The position numbers were made by a program, and so were the translations under genes. This document shows, one piece after another, positions 1 through 8,966 of a DNA stretch of 64,000 nucleotides (positions are counted from its first letter, which is position 1; every line of letters starts with the position of its first letter). The notes beneath the pieces were generated by a model. The model worked only from the letters and a program-made list of their open reading frames with translations. It did no database searches and was not told where the DNA came from. The stretch spans positions 3,038,001 to 3,102,000 of the forward strand of contig OZ253558.1 of assembly GCA_965262745.1 (NCBI GenBank), in the 5' to 3' direction. Source of the DNA: JAJECS01 sp965262745 (GTDB taxonomy: Bacteria > Chloroflexota > UBA11872).

Positions 1-639
1 GATGGCCCCCACCCGCGCGACGTGCAGATCACCTGGCTGCCCGAGGACGAGAACCTGATCCAGGTGCCGGTCAGCTTCGAGCCGCAGGCGTCCGAGGGCT
101 ACACCTTCTGCGAGGAGCCGGGGCTGGTGCTGTTGCCGGACGGCCGGCTGTTCGCCGAGATGCGCACCGCCAACGGCGAGGTTTGGTACACGGTGTCCGA
201 CGACGCCGAGGCCCTCACCTGGCAGCCAACCGAGATCCTGCGCTTCCGCGACGGCGGCGAGCCGATGCTGAACCCCAACTCACCCTCGCCGATGTACCGG
301 ATGGACGACGGGCGCTATCTGCTCCTCTTCCAGAACCACGACGGCTGGGGCTATGGCGGCAAGGGTCCGCTGGCGCTGGAGAGTCGCCGCCCGCAGTTCA
401 TGGCCGTTGGCGAATACCGGCCCGGCGCCCATCAGCCGGTGTGGTTCAGCGAGCCTCTGCTGCTGTTCGACACGCAGAAGGTAGGCGTCTTCCCCCTCTA
501 CATGTATTGGCTGTCGATGTATTCCAGCCTCACTGAGCGCGACGGGCGCCGCATCCTCTGGTACACCGACCGAAAGCTGTTCGCGCTGGGCAAATACATC
601 ACCGACGAGATGCTGGCCGAACTGACGGTGCCGGCCTGA
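1..639 (+). CDS. BNR/sialidase-like protein, C-terminal part (5' end outside window)
   Basis: The reading frame is open from base 1, so this is the last ~212 residues of a longer protein; the first GTG at 22 is internal. It aligns by eye with the C-terminal half of the protein at 22010-23347: the shared track is DGR-f/v-A-x-MRT, W-Y-x-V-S, a P-N/H-P-S-P block, DGRyLLlFqNhDG, and the end K-x-LLGK. The family folds as a six-bladed propeller cut by Asp-box repeats and usually hydrolyses or binds exposed glycans. Here one degenerate Asp box (VSDDAEALTW) is visible. Substrate is unknown. It opens a carbohydrate block with the Gfo/Idh/MocA and isomerase genes downstream. Family call is solid, enzyme activity is inference. 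Confidence 0.8.
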   Translation, partial: DGPHPRDVQITWLPEDENLIQVPVSFEPQASEGYTFCEEPGLVLLPDGRLFAEMRTANGEVWYTVSDDAEALTWQPTEILRFRDGGEPMLNPNSPSPMYRMDDGRYLLLFQNHDGWGYGGKGPLALESRRPQFMAVGEYRPGAHQPVWFSEPLLLFDTQKVGVFPLYMYWLSMYSSLTERDGRRILWYTDRKLFALGKYITDEMLAELTVPA

Positions 640-840
640 GGCAGGGAGCGGCGTGGGACTTCACGCGAGTCTCCGCACCGCCTCGGAACGCCGAGCCTTG
701 AGACGTGGCAAGCGAACGCGCCAGGAACAAGCGGTTCACGAGCGGCCCAACTGCGAGGCGGTTGACATTGCGTGGCAAGATTAGGCGGTAGGATTCGGTT
801 GCCGGCCGCTGGTGAGCGGGCAGTGAGTGAGGAACGGCAG

Positions 841-1782
841 ATGCGGGAGCTTCAGGAACGGTTTAGGGCCAGCGTCGATCCAATCGTCGCGACCGTGGCT
901 GGCATTGTTTCGGTCGCCGCGCTCATTGTCGCCATCGTTGCCATGGCTCGAACCGCGGAGCCTGACGCGCTCACGCGGGCCGAAGCCGAGCAGCTGATCG
1001 ACCAGGCCGTCGCCCGCGCCGTCGATCCTGCGGCATACACACAAGTGGTTGTGGCCCGGGCCATGAGCCGCTACGACGCCGAGGGACGCGAGGCGTCCAT
1101 CGCCTACCACTCCTCGAAGGAGAGCATTGACGGTCCGTGGTACGTCTTCCTGCTCGACGAGAACGGCTTTGTCCTGGCGAATCCCGCGCGTCCGGACATT
1201 GTCGGGACGACGCCCGCCGTGCGATCGGACATCACCGGCAAGCCCTATGGACGGGAAGTGGTGGCGGCGGACGAGGACGGCCGCTGGGTGGACTACGTGT
1301 TCGTGAACCCGACGACCGGCGAGCCGGAGCGCAAGCACACCTGGGTCATCAAGCACGACGGGCTGTCGTTTGCCTCGGGATGGTACGAGCCGATCTCACG
1401 CGAGGACGACCCGGCGACCTACACGCAGGCGTTTGTGGCCCGGGCCCTGAGCCGCTATGACGCGGAGGGGCGGGACGCGACGGTGGCGTACTACAACACC
1501 AGCGAAAGCGTGGAGGGCCAGTGGTACGTCTACATAGTCGACGAGGATGACCTCGCGATCGCCCACGCCGACCCGAACATCCTGGGTCTGGATCTCAAGG
1601 GCCCGCTGGGGACCGATATCACGGGGCGCGTCTTCGGTCTGGAGATGCTGCGGGCCGACGAGGACGGGCTGTGGGTGGACTACGTGTTCCTGAATCCAGC
1701 CACCGGCCAGCAGCAGGTCAAGCACGCCTGGGTGCTGCGGTACGACGGTTTGCTCGTCGGGTCGGGGTGGTACGAGGAGTAG
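841..1782 (+). CDS. membrane-anchored protein with two tandem Cache-like domains
   Basis: About 313 residues from ATG 841, which has GAGGAA nine bases upstream; the frame stays open back to GTG 772 and 823, so the start is not certain. An N-terminal transmembrane segment lies near residues 12-36. The rest is two homologous units of ~124 residues (about 63-186 and 190-313). Each carries A-R-A-x-SRYDAEGR, a W-Y-V-hydrophobic strand, a DITG turn, ADEDG-x-WVDYVF-x-NP, K-H-x-WV and a closing GWYE. This is the pattern of single-Cache extracellular sensor domains (ligand-binding, PAS-like), known from chemoreceptors and kinases. No kinase, MCP or cyclase output domain follows, so it may be a ligand-binding or periplasmic partner. 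Function unknown. Confidence 0.8.
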   Translation: MRELQERFRASVDPIVATVAGIVSVAALIVAIVAMARTAEPDALTRAEAEQLIDQAVARAVDPAAYTQVVVARAMSRYDAEGREASIAYHSSKESIDGPWYVFLLDENGFVLANPARPDIVGTTPAVRSDITGKPYGREVVAADEDGRWVDYVFVNPTTGEPERKHTWVIKHDGLSFASGWYEPISREDDPATYTQAFVARALSRYDAEGRDATVAYYNTSESVEGQWYVYIVDEDDLAIAHADPNILGLDLKGPLGTDITGRVFGLEMLRADEDGLWVDYVFLNPATGQQQVKHAWVLRYDGLLVGSGWYEE

Positions 1783-1843
1783 GCGCCGGGGCGTCCGCAA
1801 GTCGCGCGGTGCGGCTTGTCGCGCGGTAAGGGATGATGGCCCC

Positions 1844-2890
1844 ATGCTGAATGTCGGGATCATTGGCCTCGGGGGAATTGCGCGCTCCCACTGCGAAGCG
1901 ATTGCCACGCTGGACGACGTGCGGGTCGTCGCCGTGGCCGACCTGCTGGAGGAACCGCGGCAGCGCTACATGGGTGAGTTCGACATCCCGCGGGGCTACG
2001 CCTCACACACCGAGCTGCTCCAAGACGACGACATTGACGCCGTGGCCGTGGTGCTGGGGCATCAGCTGCACCACCGCCTTACCGTTGACGCCCTCAACGC
2101 GGGCAAGCACGTGCTGGTCGAGAAGCCCATGGCCCTCAGCTTGGAGCATTGCGACGCGATGATCGCCGCGGCCGATGCCAACCATCGCAAGCTCATGGTG
2201 GGGCTCACCCAGCACTTCTACCCCACCAGCATCACCGCCAAGTCCATCCTCGATTCGGGCACGCTGGGGCCGGTGATCACGGCGGTGTGCTACATGTCCA
2301 AGAACTGGAACTACGAGGGTCGGCGGCCGCAGTACCGCAGCCGCTATCACGGCGGCGGCATGTTGCTGGCCAACGGCGTGCACGTCGTCGACCGGCTGAC
2401 GTGGCTCATGGGCTCGCAGGCCATGTCCGTGTCCGCGGCCATCGGCACCCACGCGCACTACCAGGCCAGCGACGACTCGGACGTAATCTTCGTGCGCTAC
2501 AAGAACGGGCGCGCGGGCGTGGCGGTTGCCGTGGGCTTCGCCGACGGCGCGCCGGACTATTCGGGCCACGTCATCTGCGCCAACGGCACCCTCAAGTTCA
2601 GCCACCACTACGAGGAATACGTGCGCGTCGGCAAGGGCGATGTGTGGGAAGACGTGCCGTTCACGCGCCCGCCCGCCGAGTTCACCAACGAATGGCGGGC
2701 CTTCGCCGACTGCATCGCGCGCGACATCGAGCCGCCCACCCACGGCCCGTACGCTCGGCACATCATGGAAATCCTGTTTGCCGCGGAACAGTCCGCCATC
2801 ACGGGCCAAGAGGTCATGCTGGAAGGCGGCACGACCTGGACGCCGCAAGCCAGCGGCACGCCCATTCACCCCGACTTCGGGTGGGTCTAG
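1844..2890 (+). CDS. Gfo/Idh/MocA-family NAD(P)-dependent oxidoreductase
   Basis: 348 residues, the normal length for the family. An N-terminal Rossmann domain starts immediately with GIIGLGGIA (residues 5-13), and the diagnostic EKP motif is in GKHVLVEKPMAL (93-95), whose lysine is catalytic in the family. The C-terminal half is the alpha/beta substrate domain (YRSRYHGGGMLLANGVHVVDRL, with the HvvD stretch). These enzymes oxidise or dehydrogenate sugars, inositols or sugar derivatives; the substrate cannot be read from sequence. It sits 37 bases before a sugar isomerase/epimerase on the same strand, so the two probably act on one substrate as a cotranscribed pair. Confidence 0.9.
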   Translation: MLNVGIIGLGGIARSHCEAIATLDDVRVVAVADLLEEPRQRYMGEFDIPRGYASHTELLQDDDIDAVAVVLGHQLHHRLTVDALNAGKHVLVEKPMALSLEHCDAMIAAADANHRKLMVGLTQHFYPTSITAKSILDSGTLGPVITAVCYMSKNWNYEGRRPQYRSRYHGGGMLLANGVHVVDRLTWLMGSQAMSVSAAIGTHAHYQASDDSDVIFVRYKNGRAGVAVAVGFADGAPDYSGHVICANGTLKFSHHYEEYVRVGKGDVWEDVPFTRPPAEFTNEWRAFADCIARDIEPPTHGPYARHIMEILFAAEQSAITGQEVMLEGGTTWTPQASGTPIHPDFGWV

Positions 2891-2927
2891 CTAAAGCGTC
2901 CGACGCCTCGTCCGGCACGGCGGCGTC

Positions 2928-3920
2928 GTGAAGCTCGGCGGTTCGCAGGCCGCATATCGCTGGGTGTCCTACCCAGGGCTGCGCATCGACCGACCCGAAT
3001 TCGGCTTCCGCGGCCTGGCCTACCCCTACGGCACCACCACGGTGGGCCCGGCGGGACCCGACGACCACGTGGACTGGTGGATCGACCGCTGCGTGGAGCT
3101 CAGGTTCGAGGCGCTGCACATGGGCAGCAGCTGGTTTGCCGACACCGGGGCCGCTGCGGCCACTGGCCGCCGCATGGCCGAGCACGGTATTCAGTGGGTG
3201 GGGTCCGTAAGCGGCGCCTGGGCGGTCGAAAGCGCCGAATGGCCGGCCGTTCGCGCGGCGGCCATCCGCAGCCTTGAGATTCTGCACGCCGGCGGTTGCC
3301 GCTTAACCGAGATCGTCAACGCCGATCCTCCGGGACCGCCTGGCCAGCCCGTGCCCAACGGCGGGCTGCGTTTCGGGCACTTCAGCCGCGAGGTGCCGAT
3401 GGCCGTCCAGATCGATTGCATGATCGAGAACCTGCGCGACCTCGTCCCCGTAGCCGAGGACTTGGGGATCGTGCTGGCCTTCGAGAACCACATGGACTAT
3501 CGCATCAGCGAGATCGTGCCGGTGGTCCAAGGCGTGGCCTCGCCGTGGCTGCGGATCAACTACGACTTCTCCAACAGCCTGGCGGTCGTCGAGGACCAGG
3601 TCACGGCGGCGCGGCTTGCCGCGCCCTACGTCGCGATGGCGCACCTGCGGGACATGCGCGTGCAATCCATCACCACCACCGGCGAGCCCAAGTTCTTCCA
3701 CGCGCCCGTCGGCTACGGCAGCGTCGAGATCGCCGAAATCTTCGCGATCCTGCAGGCTGGCGCCCCCGATCCCGACGCAATCCCCGTCTGCCTGGAACCG
3801 CCCTGCCTGCCCGACTACGACCCGCAGCAATGGGTGCAACTCAGCATCGACTGGCTAGGCCAGCACTGTCCGCAATACTTTCCGCAGTACTTCGTCGCCG
3901 CCCGCGCTACCCCCCGCTGA
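2928..3920 (+). CDS. sugar phosphate isomerase/epimerase-like TIM barrel protein
   Basis: 330 residues from GTG 2928. The AP-endonuclease-2/xylose-isomerase-type TIM barrel is recognised from a late strand VLAFENH (glutamate metal ligand), NYDFSNS (Asp), MAHLRDM (His) and CLEPPC (Glu), which together form the usual divalent-metal site. It is the likely partner of the upstream Gfo/Idh/MocA enzyme, a pairing common in inositol and uncommon-sugar catabolism. The 3' end overlaps the 3' end of the convergent BNR gene at 3907 by 14 bases, so the two transcripts meet tail to tail without room for a shared terminator. Substrate unknown. Confidence 0.85.
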   Translation: MKLGGSQAAYRWVSYPGLRIDRPEFGFRGLAYPYGTTTVGPAGPDDHVDWWIDRCVELRFEALHMGSSWFADTGAAAATGRRMAEHGIQWVGSVSGAWAVESAEWPAVRAAAIRSLEILHAGGCRLTEIVNADPPGPPGQPVPNGGLRFGHFSREVPMAVQIDCMIENLRDLVPVAEDLGIVLAFENHMDYRISEIVPVVQGVASPWLRINYDFSNSLAVVEDQVTAARLAAPYVAMAHLRDMRVQSITTTGEPKFFHAPVGYGSVEIAEIFAILQAGAPDPDAIPVCLEPPCLPDYDPQQWVQLSIDWLGQHCPQYFPQYFVAARATPR

Positions 3921-5118
3921 CCTGCACGTCCAGCACCGCCCGCCGGATCTTCTGATTCGGCAGGTCGTGGGTGCCCATCTCGCGCGTGAAATCGGAGTGG
4001 GAGTACATCACGTGCAGCTTGCCGTCGCGCTGCATGGTGGTCGTGTAGGAGCAGCCGGGGCCGGTGTGGAAGTAGAAGGGCGCCTCCCAGTGGTTGCCGG
4101 TGCCATCGAGGCTTAGCATCACGTGCGTCACCTGCGGGTGGCCGTAGCCGCCGCGTCCGGCCGCACAGGCCAGCACGCCGTTCGGCAGCACCTCCAGCCG
4201 CGGCTTCACGCCCTGCCAGCCGGTTGACTCAGGCTCGCTCCAGGTGTGGCCGCCATCGCGTGAGCGCGCCTGAAACATCGGCGCGTACGAGTCCGTGCGC
4301 ATCACGCAGAGGATGTCGCCATTCGGCAGCACGGCCAGGTCGGCTTCGTCCAGGCCCTCGTCCACGCCGCGGTCGTATACGCCGAAGACCGGGTTGACCA
4401 CTGCCGGATCGAACTTCGCCACGGACTTCCACGTCCGGCCGCCGTCGCTGGAGCGCACGATGAACGTGCCGAAACGGAACTTGCGCACGCGCCCGCTCAT
4501 GTCGATGTGCTGCTCGGATTCGGACAGTTCGTCGACCCACTCCAGCGCCGTCAAGATGTCCCCGTCGTCCAGCTCAAGGATTCGGGAATAGCACTGATAC
4601 GACGCCCGCTCGCGCGGCAGCTCGGGAACCTTGAACGTCCAGTGCTCCAGCTTCGAGCCGTCGCGGGCATAGCGATGCCAGCGGAACTCCGGATCTTCCT
4701 GCTGGAACCGCTCGTGCATGTGTCCTTGTGAGCGGTCATGGCCCACCGTGTGCTGCATGTGCGTGTTGTGGTCGATGCGCGCGATCGAGCCGTCGCGCAG
4801 TTGGCCCCACGCTCCCGAGTCCCAGTTCTCCGTCATCCAACCCGTGCGGGGGTCGCGGGTGACCATCGGGAAGTCGCGCGGCGCTTCGGTCCACGTCTCG
4901 CCGGCGTCGTCCGAAAGGTACGCCCGGAGCGGCTCGCCAAACTTCCCCTCATCGCCGTGGCGCGACCAGTGAATCGTCATGAACAGCCGGTCGCCGTCCA
5001 GTGGGACGACGCCGGGAAAGTTGATCACCGTCCGGTCCTCTTCGAGCCACGTGTCGATGCGCTCGAGGGTGATGGTGGCGGTGCGGGACCCGTCGCTATA
5101 GCTGGCTTGGCTGATCAT
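3907..5118 (-). CDS. BNR/Asp-box sialidase-like protein, array copy 4 (most diverged)
   Basis: 403 residues. I start at ATG 5118 (MISQASYSDG) because the three paralogues begin with the same MI-S/D/T-x-A-x-Y and an AGGGAG ribosome site precedes it; the frame is open to 5175. Three Asp boxes (S-x-D-x-G-x-T-W) are visible: LSDDAGETW, RSSDGGRTW and RSRDGGHTW, the signature of the sialidase/BNR propeller. A late block with HPQVTHVMLSLDGTGNHW and FHTGPGCSYTTTMQRDGKLHV is shared by all four copies. It has no signal peptide, so it is likely cytoplasmic unless exported another way. It is the last gene of the minus-strand array and the most different from the others. Whether it cleaves sialic acid is untested. 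Confidence 0.85.
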   Translation of the reverse strand: MISQASYSDGSRTATITLERIDTWLEEDRTVINFPGVVPLDGDRLFMTIHWSRHGDEGKFGEPLRAYLSDDAGETWTEAPRDFPMVTRDPRTGWMTENWDSGAWGQLRDGSIARIDHNTHMQHTVGHDRSQGHMHERFQQEDPEFRWHRYARDGSKLEHWTFKVPELPRERASYQCYSRILELDDGDILTALEWVDELSESEQHIDMSGRVRKFRFGTFIVRSSDGGRTWKSVAKFDPAVVNPVFGVYDRGVDEGLDEADLAVLPNGDILCVMRTDSYAPMFQARSRDGGHTWSEPESTGWQGVKPRLEVLPNGVLACAAGRGGYGHPQVTHVMLSLDGTGNHWEAPFYFHTGPGCSYTTTMQRDGKLHVMYSHSDFTREMGTHDLPNQKIRRAVLDVQVSGG

Positions 5119-5152
5119 GGGTGCTCCCTGCTGTGGGCTGAATGAGCGGTGC

Positions 5153-6355
5153 TCAAGCGGCGGTGGTCGAGACATCGATGACGGCGCGGCGAATGCGTTG
5201 CACGGGCAGTCCGTGCGTCCCCATGTCGCGCGTGAAGTCGGAGGCCGAAAAGATCACGTGCATCTTGCCGTCGCGCTGCATGGTCGCGGTGTAGGAGCAG
5301 CCCGGGCCGGTGTGGAAGCAGAAGGGCGCTTCCCAGCGGTTCCCGGTGCCGTCGATGCTGATCATCACGTGCGTCACCTGGGGATGGCCGTAGGACCCGC
5401 GCCCCGAGGAGCACACCAGCACGCCGTTCGGCAGCACCTGCAACTGTGGCTTGACCGCCGGCCATCCCGTCGACTCGGGTGCGTCCCAAGTCCGGCCGCC
5501 GTCGCGCGACCGCGCCTGCCACAGAGGCGAATACGAGCCGGTGCGGAGCATGCAGAGGATGTCGCCGTTTGGCAGCTTGGTCAGGTGCGCTTCGTCGAAA
5601 CCCTCGTCCACGGGCCGGTCGCTGATCCCGTAGACCGGCTTGACCTCGTCGGGATCGAACTGGGCCACGTACTCCCAGGTGTGACCGCCGTCGCCGGAGC
5701 GCACGATGAAGACGCCGAAGAGGTATTTCCAGATGCGGCCGCTGGCCTGGCGGCGCCACTGCGCCTCCGGCAGAATCTTGACCCACTCCATCGCCGCCAG
5801 CAGGTCGCCGTCGTCCATTTCGAGAATGGGCGAGTAGACCTGGTATGACCTGCGCCCCCAGGGCATGCCGGACACCTTGAACTTGATCGTCTCGAGCATT
5901 TGGCCGTCACTCGAGGCCCGTTGAAAGCGAAAGGTGGGATCGTCCTGCTGGAACCGGTCGTGCATATGGGCCCCGTCGTAACCCACGTCGTGCTGGAGCT
6001 GCGTGTTGTGGCCGATATGCACGATGGTTCCGTCGCTTAGATAGCCGATGGATCCGCCAAAGGCGTCGATCTGGCGGCCCGTCAGCGGGTCATGAAAGGC
6101 GAGCGGGAAGTCGTCCGGCGCGGGTTGCCAGGTCGCGCCATCGTCATACGACTCCATGATGCGGTTGGGGTCCTCGTCGGCGATGTGCTCAGCGCCGTGA
6201 CGCGAGCGCGCGTGATACAGCACCAGCCGGCCGTCCAGCTCCAGGATTCCCGGGAAGTTCACGATGCTCTCGGTGTCTTCGATCCAGGTGTCGATCCGCT
6301 CGAGGGTGACGGTGGCGCTACGGGCCCCGTCGCTGTAGCGGGCTTGGCTGATCAT
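5153..6355 (-). CDS. BNR/Asp-box sialidase-like protein, array copy 3
   Basis: 400 residues from ATG 6355 with a purine-rich ribosome site in the short spacer. Asp boxes are SYDDGATW (N-terminal third), RSGDGGHTW and SRDGGRTW. Blocks such as IVNFPGILELDGRLVLYHAR, PTFRFQRASSDGQ, GDLLAAMEWVK, PVYGISDRPVDEGFDEAHL and the terminal MGTHGLPVQRIRRA are nearly invariant across copies 1-3. The spacer to copy 4 is 34 bases and resembles the other spacers, as expected for unequal-crossover amplification. The likely role is binding or hydrolysis of an exported or imported glycan; the real substrate is unknown. No export signal is visible. Confidence 0.87.
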   Translation of the reverse strand: MISQARYSDGARSATVTLERIDTWIEDTESIVNFPGILELDGRLVLYHARSRHGAEHIADEDPNRIMESYDDGATWQPAPDDFPLAFHDPLTGRQIDAFGGSIGYLSDGTIVHIGHNTQLQHDVGYDGAHMHDRFQQDDPTFRFQRASSDGQMLETIKFKVSGMPWGRRSYQVYSPILEMDDGDLLAAMEWVKILPEAQWRRQASGRIWKYLFGVFIVRSGDGGHTWEYVAQFDPDEVKPVYGISDRPVDEGFDEAHLTKLPNGDILCMLRTGSYSPLWQARSRDGGRTWDAPESTGWPAVKPQLQVLPNGVLVCSSGRGSYGHPQVTHVMISIDGTGNRWEAPFCFHTGPGCSYTATMQRDGKMHVIFSASDFTRDMGTHGLPVQRIRRAVIDVSTTAA

Positions 6356-6389
6356 GCGTGCTCCCGGTTTGGGACTTGGCGAGCGGCGC

Positions 6390-7589
6390 TCAAGCGTCGG
6401 TCGAGATGTCGAAAATCGCGCGGCGAATGCGCTGTACGGGCAGCCCGTGCGTCCCCATGTCGCGCGTGAAGTCGGAATCCGAGTAGATCACGTGCAGCTT
6501 GCCGTCGCGCTGCATCGTCGTGGTATACGAGCATCCCGGACCGGTGTGGAAGCAGAACGGCGCTTCCCAGCGATGCCCGGTGCCGTCGATGCTGATCATC
6601 ACGTGCGTCACTTGCGGATGGCCATAGGCCCCGCGTCCCGAGGCGCACGCGAGCACGCCGTTCGGCAACACCTGCAGCTGCGGCTTGACCGCCGGCCACC
6701 CGGTCGACTCGGGCGCGTCCCAGGTCCGTCCGCCGTCGCGGGACCGCGCCTGCCACATGGGCGAGTACGAGCCCGTGCGCATCACGCAGAGGATGTCGCC
6801 GTTGGGCAGCTTAGCCATGTGGGCTTCGTCGAGGCCATCGTCGACCGACCGGTCGAAGATGCCGTAGACCGGCTTGACCTCGGCGGGATCGAACTGGGTC
6901 ACGTAATCCCACGTGCGCCCGCCGTCGCTGGAGCGCACGATGAAGACGCCGAAGAGGTACTTCCAGATCCGGCCGTGGGCCTCGTGACGCCACCGGTCCT
7001 CGGGGAGCATCTTGCACCACTCCATGGCCGCCAGCAGATCGCCGTCATCCAGCTCGATGATGGGCGAGTAGACCTGGTACGAGGCGCGTCCCCAGGGCAT
7101 GCCGGGAACCTTGAACTTGATGGTTTCCAGCAACTGGCCGTCGCCCGAGGCCCGCTGAAAGCGGAAGGTGGGGTCATCCTGCTGGAACTCGTCGTGCATG
7201 CGGCGGCCGGCATAGCCGACGTCGTGCTGCAGCTGGGTGTTGTGGCCGATGTGAACGATCGTTCCGTCGCCGAGGTAGCCGATGGAGACGCCAAAGCGGT
7301 CGATGATGCGGCCGGTTTGCGGGTCACGGAAGACGAGCGGATAGTCGTCCGGCGCCGGTTGCCAGGTTTCGCCGTCGTCATAGGACTCGATGACGCGGTC
7401 GGTTTCCTCGTCGGCGGCGTGCTCGCGGCCATGCTGCGAGCGCGCGAAGGACAGCACGAGCCGGTCGTCAAACTCCAATATCCCGGGAAAGTTCACGATG
7501 CTCTCGGTGTCTTCGACCCAGGTGTCCACGCGCTCGAGGGTGACAATGGCGGTGCGGGTTCCGTCCCTGTAGCGGGCTTGGTCGATCAT
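6390..7589 (-). CDS. BNR/Asp-box sialidase-like protein, array copy 2
   Basis: 399 residues from ATG 7589 (MIDQARYRDG) preceded by AGGGAG. Asp boxes SYDDGETW, RSSDGGRTW and RSRDGGRTW are at the positions seen in the neighbours. This copy is closest by eye to copies 1 and 3, sharing PSTGWPAVKPQLQVLPNGV-like blocks with copy 3 and the GHGRIWKYLFGVFIVR-type strand with both. The spacer to copy 3 is 34 bases. Substitutions among copies are spread over the length rather than confined to loops, which argues that all copies have been kept as functional proteins. Catalytic Arg/Tyr/Glu assignment would need a structure-based alignment. Confidence 0.87.
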   Translation of the reverse strand: MIDQARYRDGTRTAIVTLERVDTWVEDTESIVNFPGILEFDDRLVLSFARSQHGREHAADEETDRVIESYDDGETWQPAPDDYPLVFRDPQTGRIIDRFGVSIGYLGDGTIVHIGHNTQLQHDVGYAGRRMHDEFQQDDPTFRFQRASGDGQLLETIKFKVPGMPWGRASYQVYSPIIELDDGDLLAAMEWCKMLPEDRWRHEAHGRIWKYLFGVFIVRSSDGGRTWDYVTQFDPAEVKPVYGIFDRSVDDGLDEAHMAKLPNGDILCVMRTGSYSPMWQARSRDGGRTWDAPESTGWPAVKPQLQVLPNGVLACASGRGAYGHPQVTHVMISIDGTGHRWEAPFCFHTGPGCSYTTTMQRDGKLHVIYSDSDFTRDMGTHGLPVQRIRRAIFDISTDA

Positions 7590-7626
7590 GGTTGCTCCCT
7601 GCCGTGGGCTGAACGAGAGGCGCCGC

Positions 7627-8832
7627 TCAGGCGTCGGTCGAGATATCGAAGACGGCGCGGCGAATGCGTTGCACCGGCAGTCCGTGCGTCCCCATGTCGC
7701 GCGTGAAATCTGAATCCGAATAGAACACGTGCAGCTTGCCGTCGCGCTGCATGGTCGAGGTGTAGGAGCATCCCGGGCCGGTGTGGAAGGCGAACGGCGC
7801 TTCCCAGTTGTTCCCGGTACCGTCGATGCTGATCATCACGTGCGTCACCTGGGGATGGCCGTAGGACCCGCGCCCCGAGACGCACACGAGCACGTCATTC
7901 GGCAGGACTTGCAGCTGTGGCTTGGCCCCCGGCCAACCCATCGGCTCCGGTGTGTCCCAGGTTCGACCGCCGTCGCGCGACCGCGCTTGCCACAGGGGTG
8001 AATACGAGCCCGTGCGCATTACGCAAAGGATGTCGCCGTTGGGCAGCTTGGTCATGTGCGCTTCGTCGAAGCCCTCGTCGACGGGCCGGTCGCTGATGCC
8101 GTAAACCGGCTTGACCTCGGCGGGATCGAATTGGGTCACGTATTCCCAGGTGTGCCCGCCGTCGCTGGAGCGCACGATGAAGACGCCGAAGAGGTATTTC
8201 CAGACGCGGCCGTGGGCCTCGTGGCGCCATCGCTCCTCGGGGAGCATCTTGACCCACTCCATGGCCGCCAGCAGGTCGCCGCCGTCCAACTCCAGGATGG
8301 GCGAGTAGACCTGATATGACGCGCGCCCCCAGGGCATGCCGGAAACTTTGAACGAGAACCTCTCGAGCAGCTGGCCGTCGCCCGAGGCCCGCTGAAAGCG
8401 GAAGGTGGGGTCGTCCTGCTGGAACTGCTCGTGCATGTGACCCCCACCGCGGTCATAGCCGTTGTCGAGCTGCCGCTGCGTGTTGTGGCTCATGTGAACC
8501 AGCGTGCCGTCGCGGAGATGGCCGGATCCGGCGGCAAAGCCGTCGCTTGTGTGGCCCGTTATCGGGTCATGCGTGACGAGCGGGTTGTCGTCCGGACCCG
8601 GTTGCCAGGTCTGACCATCGTCGAAGGACTCCATGCTGCGGGCGGGGTCCTCCCGGTGGGCGTGCTCACCGCCGTGGCGCGAGCGCGCGTAGGTCAGGAT
8701 GAGCCGGCCGTCCAGCTCCAAGAGCGAGGGAAAGTTCACGATGCTCTCGGTGTCTTGGATCAAGGTGTCGATCCGCTCGACGCGAATCGTCGCCGTGCGC
8801 CCGTCGCGGGTATACGTGGCCTCGGTGATCAT
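7627..8832 (-). CDS. BNR/Asp-box sialidase-like protein, array copy 1 (promoter-proximal)
   Basis: 401 residues from ATG 8832 (MITEATYTRDG), with AGGGGA upstream on the minus strand. It contains the three Asp boxes (SFDDGQTW, RSSDGGHTW, RSRDGGRTW) and the conserved FHTGPGCSYTSTMQRDGK block. It is the first gene of a minus-strand array of four paralogues; fhs lies 134 bases further upstream on the same strand, so read-through from fhs is possible, but the 134-base gap could hold a promoter. The array suggests selection for dosage or for several related glycans. Absence of a secretion signal in all four copies is a shared oddity for proteins of this fold. Confidence 0.87.
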   Translation of the reverse strand: MITEATYTRDGRTATIRVERIDTLIQDTESIVNFPSLLELDGRLILTYARSRHGGEHAHREDPARSMESFDDGQTWQPGPDDNPLVTHDPITGHTSDGFAAGSGHLRDGTLVHMSHNTQRQLDNGYDRGGGHMHEQFQQDDPTFRFQRASGDGQLLERFSFKVSGMPWGRASYQVYSPILELDGGDLLAAMEWVKMLPEERWRHEAHGRVWKYLFGVFIVRSSDGGHTWEYVTQFDPAEVKPVYGISDRPVDEGFDEAHMTKLPNGDILCVMRTGSYSPLWQARSRDGGRTWDTPEPMGWPGAKPQLQVLPNDVLVCVSGRGSYGHPQVTHVMISIDGTGNNWEAPFAFHTGPGCSYTSTMQRDGKLHVFYSDSDFTRDMGTHGLPVQRIRRAVFDISTDA

Positions 8833-8966
8833 CGGCGCGTCCCCTTTGGTGCCGCCGCGGACGTGCGCGCGGCGTACGGGTCTCTGCGAGGCCTCAATTG
8901 TGCAACGGGCCGACTTTGGCCGCGAACCGCGATCCGGCTCCGCAGTGGGTGCTGGCCCGTAGCGAC

